Origin: Alphaproteobacteria bacterium
GTDB taxonomy: Bacteria; Pseudomonadota; Alphaproteobacteria; CBDBCS01; JAHZLG01
NCBI GenBank assembly: GCA_022599995.1
Contig: JAHZLG010000028.1
Location: 1-6,031 of the forward strand
Direction of reading: 5' to 3'
DNA: 6,031 nucleotides
Shown piece after piece: positions 1 to 5,295 of the stretch. The position numbers and the translations under genes were made by a program. The first letter of the stretch is position 1. Every line of letters begins with the position of its first letter. The notes below the pieces were generated by a model. It saw only the letters and a list, made by a program, of their open reading frames with translations, had not been told where the DNA came from and did not search any database.

Positions 1-2149
1 CTTGGGCGTGGTCAAAAAAATGAAGCAAGAATGCCAAGCTGGGATCAGTGGGGTCTACCTTTTTCCGACTCGCCACATGCAACATGATGCTGTCGACAAC
101 GTCCTGGTGATGCTGAATATCGAAGTAGCGAAAATCTACCTGGCCACTTTGCTTCGTGCCCATCAGCTCGCCGGCGCCGCGCCAATTCAGATCGGCTTCG
201 GCGATTCGAAATCCATCCTCGGTTTCACGGAGCAACAGCAGCCGCTTTCTCGCGTTCTCGCTGGGACGCCCCGCCCCGCCACTGTCGCCGCCATGGCCGT
301 CTCCATAGTTACCAGCACGAGAGCTGCTGGCGTTCCCGTTGGTGTCGTGAGAGGATTTTTCTCCGCCGCCAAACAGCAAGATGCAGTATGCCGCCTCGGC
401 CCCGCGCCCCACGCGCCCCCGAAGCTGGTGGAGCTGCGACAATCCAAATCTTTCGGCTTGCTCGATGACCATCACCGTCGCCGAGGGCACATCGACCCCG
501 ACCTCAATCACCGTGGTCGCCACAAGAATCGGCACTTTCTGTGCAGCGAATTTCTTCATGTTGGCGGCTTTCTCGCGCGGCGTCATTTTCCCGTGGACAA
601 GGGTGACCATGTCCTCGCCAAAGACGTGTTGCAAATGGGCATGACGGGTTTCGGCGGCAGACAGAAAGTTGGAATCTTCGATCGCAGGGCAAACCCAGAA
701 TACCTGCTCACCCTTTTTGATTTGACGGGAGAGCCCCGAAAAAAGCTCGGTAAGTCGATCAGTACTCACCAGCCGCGTGACGATAGGCAGTCGCCCCGGC
801 GGCTTTTCGGTAAGACGCGAGGTCGGCAGCTCACCATAAAACACCTGCAAATATGATCGAGGAATAGGAGTCGCGGTCATCAACAGGACATCGACAGCCT
901 TGCCCTTGTTCACCAATTCCATCCGCTGGCGGACGCCAAATCGGTGCTGCTCATCAATGACCGCATAGCGCAGGTCGTGATACACCACCTCCTCGGAGAA
1001 CAGGGCGTGTGTCCCGATGATGATTGGGGCACTGCCGTTTACTAGCCTGCCCAACACCCCTTTGCGGGCACGTCCCTTCACCGAGCCGGTAAGCAGTTCC
1101 GCATGAAGCCCAATGCGAAACAACCATTTGTTCAGTGTCTCGTGATGCTGCCTTGCCAAAATCTCAGTGGGAGCCATCAAGGCGGCTTGTCCTTTGTCCT
1201 CAACTACCTGCAACATGGTCATCAAGGCAACTAAGGTTTTGCCACTCCCCACGTCTCCTTGAAGGAGACGCACCATCCGTTTGCTGTCCGCAATGTCAGC
1301 GGCAATTTCCTTGCACGTCCGCCCTTGCGACTCGGTCAAGGAGAAGGGCAACTCTTTGATCAGGGCGGCTTGAAAGTGTCCCGTGCCGTGTGAAGCACGG
1401 CCAGCGGCTTGCTCGTGCCGATCTTTCAGAATGCGCAGTGCAAGCTGGTAAGAAAGGAATTCATCACAAGCCAGACGCATCACCGCAGGGGCTTGCAAGG
1501 CAAGGTCATCATTGCTCTGGGGATGATGCATGCGATGGACGGCTTCCACGAAGGAAGGCAGACGATGCATCCCGATCAGCGAGGGGTGATGCCACTCGGC
1601 AAGGGGTTTCGCCGCCTCATCGAACACGCCGAGCGCGCGCGTGATTAAGGGCACCAAATGCTTGGTTTCTAATCCGCCGATTCGCGTATAGACGGTATCG
1701 TGCGCCACCGCCGGCAGATGGGCATCAGCGGACAGAATCGGATCGGGGTGCGTAATCCGCCACTCGGGGCCGAAGAGCTCGAGCTTTCCGCCGATTGTAT
1801 GCCTCGTGCCAAGGGCAAACCGATCGGCGACCCACCCTCCACGGGCAATGAACCATACCAAGACCAACTGTTGCTCTGGGTCATCGAGCAACGAGACGGT
1901 CGCCCGCCATGGTGCCCCCTTGCGTGCGGGGCTCTGCATATTGATCACCCGCACCCGCACGAAAACCTCTTTTGTTTCCATCTCGGGGGCGAGGGTGGTT
2001 ACCAACGCGCGCTCGCGTACCCGCAACGGGAGGTAGTGCAACAAGGCGTGCAGGGACTCCGAGCCAAGCCGGTCGGCAAGGGTATCGGCGACTCGGTCGG
2101 GTAACAGCAAAACCGAGCGAGCAGAGTGAAAAAGTCGTAGCGTAGACAT
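1..2149 (-). CDS. recG: ATP-dependent DNA helicase RecG (C-terminal end outside window)
   Basis: RecG is a cytoplasmic superfamily 2 helicase that remodels stalled forks and branch-migrates Holliday junctions. Translating the minus strand gives 716 uninterrupted codons; E. coli RecG has 693 residues, so only a short C-terminal piece should be missing. Visible in order: a wedge/OB-like region (about 55-150), Walker A GDVGSGKT (298-305), motif Ia APTE (326-329), the DEQH box in DEQHRFGV (399-406), TATPIPR (425-431), ATTVIEVGVDVP (544-555), motif VI QLRGRVGRG (575-583) and the RecG C-terminal signature around GELMGTKQSG (660-669). An in-frame TGA lies two codons before the ATG at 2149, so this is the first possible start; no Shine-Dalgarno sequence precedes it. 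Odd points: a Gly/Ser/Asn-rich insert at about 594-630, and the usual N-terminal LPGVG helix-hairpin-helix text reads LPDRV (16-20). It is transcribed divergently from cbiG. The identification is firm. Confidence 0.97.
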   Translation of the reverse strand, partial: MSTLRLFHSARSVLLLPDRVADTLADRLGSESLHALLHYLPLRVRERALVTTLAPEMETKEVFVRVRVINMQSPARKGAPWRATVSLLDDPEQQLVLVWFIARGGWVADRFALGTRHTIGGKLELFGPEWRITHPDPILSADAHLPAVAHDTVYTRIGGLETKHLVPLITRALGVFDEAAKPLAEWHHPSLIGMHRLPSFVEAVHRMHHPQSNDDLALQAPAVMRLACDEFLSYQLALRILKDRHEQAAGRASHGTGHFQAALIKELPFSLTESQGRTCKEIAADIADSKRMVRLLQGDVGSGKTLVALMTMLQVVEDKGQAALMAPTEILARQHHETLNKWLFRIGLHAELLTGSVKGRARKGVLGRLVNGSAPIIIGTHALFSEEVVYHDLRYAVIDEQHRFGVRQRMELVNKGKAVDVLLMTATPIPRSYLQVFYGELPTSRLTEKPPGRLPIVTRLVSTDRLTELFSGLSRQIKKGEQVFWVCPAIEDSNFLSAAETRHAHLQHVFGEDMVTLVHGKMTPREKAANMKKFAAQKVPILVATTVIEVGVDVPSATVMVIEQAERFGLSQLHQLRGRVGRGAEAAYCILLFGGGEKSSHDTNGNASSSRAGNYGDGHGGDSGGAGRPSENARKRLLLLRETEDGFRIAEADLNWRGAGELMGTKQSGQVDFRYFDIQHHQDVVDSIMLHVASRKKVDPTDPSLAFLLHFFDHAQ

Positions 2150-2158
2150 GCCGCGTCA

Positions 2159-2187
2159 AGTGTACGGCGTTGCCCATTGTCATTCAA
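2159..2187 (-). promoter_or_regulatory. Candidate sigma-70-type promoter of recG
   Basis: On the minus strand TTGAAT (2187-2182) is followed after exactly 17 bases by TACACT (2164-2159). Each hexamer matches the sigma-70 consensus at 4 of 6 positions. Transcription would begin about 2-4 bases before the recG ATG at 2149, giving a leaderless or nearly leaderless mRNA. That fits the absence of a Shine-Dalgarno sequence. The match is only moderate and could be chance. Confidence 0.35.
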
Positions 2188-2206
2188 TTGCCTTGCATGT
2201 CTGCGG

Positions 2207-2337
2207 GTGCCCAGCAGGTGTCCAGCAGGTGTCTAATGTGTGCCAACCGGTGCCCAGCCGGTGCCCAGCAGGTGTCTAATGTGTGCCCAGCAGGTGTCCA
2301 GCAGGTGTCTAATGTGTGCCCAACCGGTGCCCAGCAA
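2207..2337. repeat. 11-bp tandem repeat, 12 units
   Basis: Twelve consecutive units fill 131 bp; eleven are 11 bp long and one (2240-2249) is 10 bp. The main unit is GTGCCCAGCAG (A). Variants are GTGTCCAGCAG (B), GTGTCTAATGT (C), GTGCCCAACCG (D) and GTGCCCAGCCG (E). The order is A B C D E A C A B C D A, with the 10-bp unit being a D lacking one C and the last A ending in A instead of G. The block A-B-C-D occurs twice, starting at 2207 and 2283, which indicates duplication of multi-unit segments as well as single units. No spacers separate the units, so this is a minisatellite and not a CRISPR array. The period is close to one helical turn. Confidence 0.95.
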
Positions 2338-2428
2338 CAAACTCGGCAGCCGCGGCTTTTTCAACCCTTGCACGTGTCTCTATGCCGCTGTTTGCGGTCA
2401 CCTGTGTCGACATTGTACTCGTGGGCAT

Positions 2429-2476
2429 GATCTTGGTCGCGGACACGATCTTGGTCGTGGATGTGATCGTTGTTCG
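2429..2476. repeat. 18-bp tandem repeat, 2.7 units
   Basis: Two full units, GATCTTGGTCGCGGACAC (2429-2446) and GATCTTGGTCGTGGATGT (2447-2464), are followed by a degenerate partial unit GATCGTTGTTCG (2465-2476). The two full units differ at three positions. The array is non-coding as far as I can see and unrelated in sequence to the 11-bp array upstream. Confidence 0.85.
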
Positions 2477-2501
2477 ATAGTTGCTCTTTGCTTACACCCA
2501 G

Positions 2502-2525
2502 TATCGGTCTATCCGTCTATCCGTA
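2502..2525. repeat. 8-bp tandem repeat, 3 units
   Basis: TATCGGTC, TATCCGTC and TATCCGTA follow each other directly, each one base different from the middle unit. The array is short but sits among longer arrays, which makes a common cause more likely than chance. Confidence 0.7.
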
Positions 2526-2558
2526 TGTTGCCTGCCTTCGCACTGTTGTCCTCCGTTC

Positions 2559-2592
2559 GGCTTTGATCTTCGTGCGGGATCAAAACGAAGCC
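2559..2592 (+). promoter_or_regulatory. Overlapping inverted repeats upstream of cbiG
   Basis: TTTGATC (2562-2568) pairs perfectly with GATCAAA (2578-2584) across a 9-base loop, and GGCTT (2559-2563) with AAGCC (2588-2592) can extend this stem. Alternatively CTTCGT (2568-2573) pairs perfectly with ACGAAG (2585-2590). The two arrangements share bases and exclude each other. This could be a leader-RNA switch or an operator about 70 bp before the cbiG start. No T-run follows, so it is not a simple terminator. No regulator or ligand can be named. Confidence 0.4.
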
Positions 2593-2661
2593 CATGGTGA
2601 CTTGTGATCATTACGGTGCTTCGGGTCGTTTCTTTTCGCTATCTGGTTACTGGCTATCACG

Positions 2662-4287
2662 ATGCCTTCTCCTGTTTTTGTGGCCATCGACCCGTTCGCG
2701 CCGATTCGACTCGGCGGGGTTTTCGATGGTCTGGATCGGCACCAAGCGACAGATACGGCCATGCAAGCAACTGGAGAGGTCACAACCTGTCGCCTACTGC
2801 CGCAAACCTCACCTGCGTGCCACTACGAGCCGCGATCGCCATACAACACCCTCTCCGTGCTGCGCGAAGCCGAGTGGCTTGTCGCCGAGGATGAGCTGGA
2901 ATCTCCGCAATGGAAAAACGCGGGTTGCGTGGGGAATCTAGAACGAGCCCCTCCCGCCGTTTTGGTGCGACAAATGCGCCGCCGCTTTCAAGAAGGTCAT
3001 CCCATCATTTGGTGGGGTAATCCCGGAATCTTGATCCGCACCCTCGCACCCTGCCTTGCGGACAAGACATTGGAGCCGCCTGTCGTTTTTCTCACGGCAG
3101 TCGATCCGATCCCACAGCTCCCGCGAGCGCAGGATATAGGCGATCAGACAAACCAAATATTGCCCCCTTGCCCGGTTCGATTGCTTGTCACCGTGGCCCT
3201 GGGTGCCCACCGCGGCGGAGATCATCTGGCGACCTTACTCGTTGATGCGCTGAAAACACTGGGCTATGCGGCGGAAAGAGGCACGCAGCCGAGCGTCCCC
3301 TTCGATGTGCCCGCAAGGGGGTGGCATGTGCTGCCTGCTTCGACCGCGAAGTCGATGACTCCGACCACGAAGTCGATGACTCCGACCACGAAGTCGATGA
3401 CTCCGACCACGAAGTCGATGACTCCGACCACGAAGTCGATGATGATGCAGTGGCGACGCGCGTCGCGACGCGTCATTGTCGTCGATTGGGGGCACCCCGC
3501 GTCGTATGATTGGAGCTGGCTTCAAGCCGATCAGGTCAGACAAGACCCAAAGGCAACCGATGCGATTGCGAATGGAGTGGGCACGCAACATCGGTCTGAA
3601 AAGACTGAGCAACAACCACAGCAACCACAGCAACCACAGCAACCACAGCAACCACAGCAGCAACCACAGCAACCACAGCAGCAAGCACAGCAACAACAGC
3701 AACCACAGCAACCACAGCAACCACAGCAGCAGCCACAGCAACCAGGGGTCTCCCTGCTGGCTTCGCCCTATGTGCAATCAATTCCCGAAGGTGCTATCGG
3801 GCAATTGGTTCCGAAAGCAGTGGTGATTGGCGTCGGGTGCGCCCGGTTTTGCGCGACCGATGAATTGCTTGCCCTCGTCGAGCAGTGTATGAACCGTGCT
3901 GGTCTCAGTGTGCACGCCGTGGCGGCGATTGCGACCATCACCATCAAGGCCGATGAGCCCGCGGTGATCGCCCTGACTCACCACTACGCCTGCCCGCTTC
4001 GCCTGGTGAGGCCGACAGTTTTGTCATTAATCCCAGTGCCTAATCCCTCGTCGACTGTCCTTCAGGAGGTTGGCACTCCCTCAGTGGCAGAGGCGGCGGC
4101 ACTCGTCGTTGCCAGTGACCCGCTTGTTTCTGTTTCGACAGCCATGGCTGCACGGCTTCTTATCGTGCAGAAAACGACCACCAAATCGGCAAGTTGCGCG
4201 ATTGCATTGGCCGATGCGCCGTTGGTTTGGAAAGCGACTCTGCCCGCCACAGGGACATGTCCCGTGCCTCGGCCTGGCCTGGCGTGA
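2662..4287 (+). CDS. cbiG: Cobalt-precorrin-5A hydrolase CbiG with in-frame repeat insertions
   Basis: CbiG opens the ring-A lactone of cobalt-precorrin-5A and releases the C20-derived fragment as acetaldehyde; its C-terminal domain corresponds to CobE. The protein is 541 residues, whereas CbiG is usually about 330-360. The N-terminal domain shows HPIIWWGNPGILIR (113-126) and LAPCLADKTLEPPVV (128-142), then LGAHRGGDHLA (180-190). The last two motifs are normally closer, so about 25-30 extra residues seem to lie between them. The middle region holds VPARGWHVLP (216-225) and VIVVDWGHP (271-279), split by KSMTPTT repeats (230-257). A Gln-Gln-Pro tract (317-361) precedes the C-terminal domain, which has VIGVGCARFCATDELLALV (387-405), IKADEP (427-432), VPNPS (458-462) and EVGTPSVAEAAAL (469-481). 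An in-frame stop at 2605-2607 and no other standard start codon before 2662 fix the ATG, although no clear ribosome binding site is seen. cobJ follows after 33 bases. Activity of this swollen form is unproven. Confidence 0.9.
   Translation: MPSPVFVAIDPFAPIRLGGVFDGLDRHQATDTAMQATGEVTTCRLLPQTSPACHYEPRSPYNTLSVLREAEWLVAEDELESPQWKNAGCVGNLERAPPAVLVRQMRRRFQEGHPIIWWGNPGILIRTLAPCLADKTLEPPVVFLTAVDPIPQLPRAQDIGDQTNQILPPCPVRLLVTVALGAHRGGDHLATLLVDALKTLGYAAERGTQPSVPFDVPARGWHVLPASTAKSMTPTTKSMTPTTKSMTPTTKSMTPTTKSMMMQWRRASRRVIVVDWGHPASYDWSWLQADQVRQDPKATDAIANGVGTQHRSEKTEQQPQQPQQPQQPQQPQQQPQQPQQQAQQQQQPQQPQQPQQQPQQPGVSLLASPYVQSIPEGAIGQLVPKAVVIGVGCARFCATDELLALVEQCMNRAGLSVHAVAAIATITIKADEPAVIALTHHYACPLRLVRPTVLSLIPVPNPSSTVLQEVGTPSVAEAAALVVASDPLVSVSTAMAARLLIVQKTTTKSASCAIALADAPLVWKATLPATGTCPVPRPGLA
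3349..3442 (+). repeat. 21-bp tandem repeat inside cbiG (KSMTPTT)
   Basis: Four identical 21-bp units run from 3349 to 3432, beginning AAGTCGATGACTCC and ending GACCACG, followed by 10 matching bases of a fifth. A degenerate partial unit precedes them (about 3338-3348). Each unit encodes Lys-Ser-Met-Thr-Pro-Thr-Thr, residues 230-257, so copy number can change without breaking the frame. Perfect identity between the copies suggests recent expansion. The tract lies in the middle region of CbiG, between the segments GWHVLP and VIVVDW. Confidence 0.97.
3610..3744 (+). repeat. 9-bp repeat tract inside cbiG (Gln-Gln-Pro)
   Basis: A 135-bp tract is built mainly from CAGCAACCA with single-codon CAG or CAA insertions and one GCA (Ala). 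It encodes 45 residues, 317-361, almost entirely Gln and Pro in QQP, QQQP and QQQQQP groups. All length changes are multiples of three, so the reading frame is preserved. The tract separates the CbiG middle region from the CobE-like C-terminal domain and probably forms an extended disordered linker. Confidence 0.95.
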
Positions 4288-4305
4288 GGCTTAGAATTCT
4301 TGAAT

Positions 4306-4310
4306 GGAGA
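4306..4310 (+). promoter_or_regulatory. Ribosome binding site of cobJ
   Basis: GGAGA lies 10 bases before the ATG at 4321. A TTG at 4300 in the same frame lies upstream of this motif and would lack a Shine-Dalgarno sequence of its own, so the motif favours the ATG at 4321. Spacing is at the long end of normal. Confidence 0.6.
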
Positions 4311-4320
4311 AAACCAACCG

Positions 4321-5142
4321 ATGCGCACGTCACTCGATTCTGCTGATCCCGCCCATCAGCCACGTGGGAGTCTCACCGTCGTAGGAATCGGCCCTACGGG
4401 GTGTCGAGGCATGATGACCCCCGACGTTCGCGAGGCCATTTGGCAGGCAGAAGACCTTGTCGGTTTTGAAGGATACCTGAACCTGTTGAACAAGGCCGTG
4501 GCACCGGGAAACCGACACCATTTTGGTCTGGGGGATGAAGTCGCTCGCTGCCATCATGCGATAGGGTTGGCGGCAGAGGGAAGACGCGTGGTCATGGTGT
4601 GCTCGGGGGATGGTGGCATCTATGCCATGGGCAGTTTGGTGCTCGAGACGATCGCCTCGCACCACCACAGGGAAGACCGCTTAGCCCAGGGTATCGAGCT
4701 TGTGATGATGCCCGGTATTACCGCAATGCAAGCGTTGTCTGCGGCTGCCGGTGCCATGCTTGGCCACGATTTCTGCGCCATTTCGCTATCGACCCTGCTG
4801 ACCCCACGCGAGACCATATGGAAGCGAGTCACCCATGCGGTGGCGGGGGATTTCGTGATGGCACTTTACAATCCGCGCAGCCGCCAGCGAGCAACCTTCT
4901 TGCAAGAGGTTATCGATCACTGCCGCGCCCATCGCTCGGCCACGACGCCCGTCGCGGTCGGACGTGCCCTTGGCAGTGACCAACAAACCGTCGTCCTTCA
5001 CCCGCTGGGGGAGATCAACACAGAAACCGTTGATATGCATACAACGCTGATTGTGGGCAACTCGCAATCGTGCATCCATGAGATGGCAGGGCAACGCTTT
5101 GCCTATACCCCACGAGGCTATGGCGGCGCGCGATTGGTCTAG
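4321..5142 (+). CDS. cobJ: Precorrin-3B C17-methyltransferase
   Basis: CobJ (CbiH in the anaerobic route) uses S-adenosylmethionine to methylate C17 of the tetrapyrrole and contracts the ring, giving precorrin-4; it is a cytoplasmic enzyme of the uroporphyrin/corrin methyltransferase fold. The 273 residues from the ATG fit the family. Seen are VVGIGPTG (20-27), corresponding to the N-terminal VGxGPG loop with Thr where Gly is usual, VCSGDGGIYAMGS (93-105), PGITAMQALSAAAGAMLGHDF (131-151), ISLSTLLTP (154-162), GDFVMALYNPRSRQR (176-190), VDMHTTLIVGNS (237-248) and TPRGYG (263-268). The ATG is preferred over the TTG at 4300 because of the GGAGA between them. The 33-bp gap after cbiG suggests co-transcription. 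In many alphaproteobacteria the CbiG/CobE and CobJ parts are fused; here they are separate. Sequence alone does not tell CobJ from CbiH use, though pairing with CbiG leans towards a CbiG-dependent route. Confidence 0.95.
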   Translation: MRTSLDSADPAHQPRGSLTVVGIGPTGCRGMMTPDVREAIWQAEDLVGFEGYLNLLNKAVAPGNRHHFGLGDEVARCHHAIGLAAEGRRVVMVCSGDGGIYAMGSLVLETIASHHHREDRLAQGIELVMMPGITAMQALSAAAGAMLGHDFCAISLSTLLTPRETIWKRVTHAVAGDFVMALYNPRSRQRATFLQEVIDHCRAHRSATTPVAVGRALGSDQQTVVLHPLGEINTETVDMHTTLIVGNSQSCIHEMAGQRFAYTPRGYGGARLV

Positions 5143-5143
5143 C

Positions 5144-5170
5144 ATTGCTGTGATTGCTGTGATTGCGGCG
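5144..5170. repeat. 9-bp tandem repeat after cobJ, 3 units
   Basis: ATTGCTGTG occurs twice (5144-5152, 5153-5161), followed by the diverged ATTGCGGCG (5162-5170). It starts one base after the cobJ stop codon. The reverse complement of the unit is CACAGCAAT, which differs by one base from CACAGCAAC, a rotation of the Gln-Gln-Pro unit in cbiG. Confidence 0.85.
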
Positions 5171-5199
5171 GATGTTTTGTCTGTTTCGCCTTGCTCTGC

Positions 5200-5295
5200 T
5201 CAAGGTGTGTGCTGTTCACGGTGTGCTCAGTTCAAGGTGTGTGCTGTCCACGGTGTGTTCTGTTCACTGTGCGCTTAGTTCACGGTGTGCGCAAT
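5200..5295. repeat. 16-bp tandem repeat (32-bp super-unit), 6 units
   Basis: Six contiguous 16-bp units fill 96 bp. Units 1 and 3 are identical, TCAAGGTGTGTGCTGT. The others are TCACGGTGTGCTCAGT (2), CCACGGTGTGTTCTGT (4), TCACTGTGCGCTTAGT (5) and TCACGGTGTGCGCAAT (6). The alternation gives a 32-bp higher-order period. The array fills most of the convergent gap, and unit 6 (5280-5295) lies inside the end of the transporter gene, supplying its stop codon TGA on the minus strand and its last residues. I see no rho-independent terminator in or near it for either converging gene. Confidence 0.93.

Larger units (their letters stand above)
2150..2661. other. Repeat-rich intergenic region between divergent recG and cbiG
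   Basis: This 512-bp gap contains no open frame with recognisable protein features. It holds an 11-bp array (2207-2337), an 18-bp array (2429-2476), an 8-bp array (2502-2525) and overlapping inverted repeats (2559-2592). I looked for cobalamin-riboswitch hallmarks ahead of cbiG, namely the B12-box-like GCCACTG and the CGCAACTG core, and found none. No convincing -10/-35 pair precedes cbiG. A short palindrome AGCCGCGGCT followed by four more T (2348-2361) looks like a terminator fragment but has too short a stem to call. Confidence 0.8.

Noticed and set aside
2..856. A 284-codon plus-strand open frame starting TTG
   Set aside because: It lies wholly antisense to recG, whose minus-strand frame contains all helicase motifs; this plus-strand frame shows no recognisable domain.
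1700..2104. A 134-codon plus-strand open frame
   Set aside because: It is antisense to the RecG wedge region and has no recognisable features.
2207..2337. A possible CRISPR array
   Set aside because: The units are 11 bp, directly adjacent and lack unique spacers; no cas gene is nearby.
2348..2361. A rho-independent terminator (AGCCGCGGCT followed by T residues)
   Set aside because: The palindrome has no loop; a realistic hairpin would have only a 3-bp stem, and no plus-strand gene ends here.
2170..2430. A small Cys/Gln-rich open frame
   Set aside because: It is generated by the 11-bp array, whose period runs through all three frames; there is no ribosome binding site and no domain.
2559..2592. 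An H-type pseudoknot formed by the interleaved stems
   Set aside because: The connecting loops are about 0, 4 and 0 bases, too short to span the stems; alternative hairpins are more plausible.
2150..2661. A cobalamin riboswitch upstream of cbiG
   Set aside because: I found neither the B12-box-like GCCACTG nor the CGCAACTG core in this stretch on the plus strand.
2594..2941. A 115-codon frame overlapping the start of cbiG
   Set aside because: It overlaps cbiG in a different frame, has no recognisable domain, and the CbiG motifs follow the other frame.
3235..3777. A 180-codon minus-strand frame with a Leu/Trp-rich, membrane-like N-terminus
   Set aside because: The hydrophobic run is simply the 9-bp cbiG repeat read on the other strand; the remainder is antisense to cbiG.
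3476..3826. A plus-strand frame encoding Asn-His-Ser repeats
   Set aside because: This is the Gln-Gln-Pro repeat read in another frame within cbiG.
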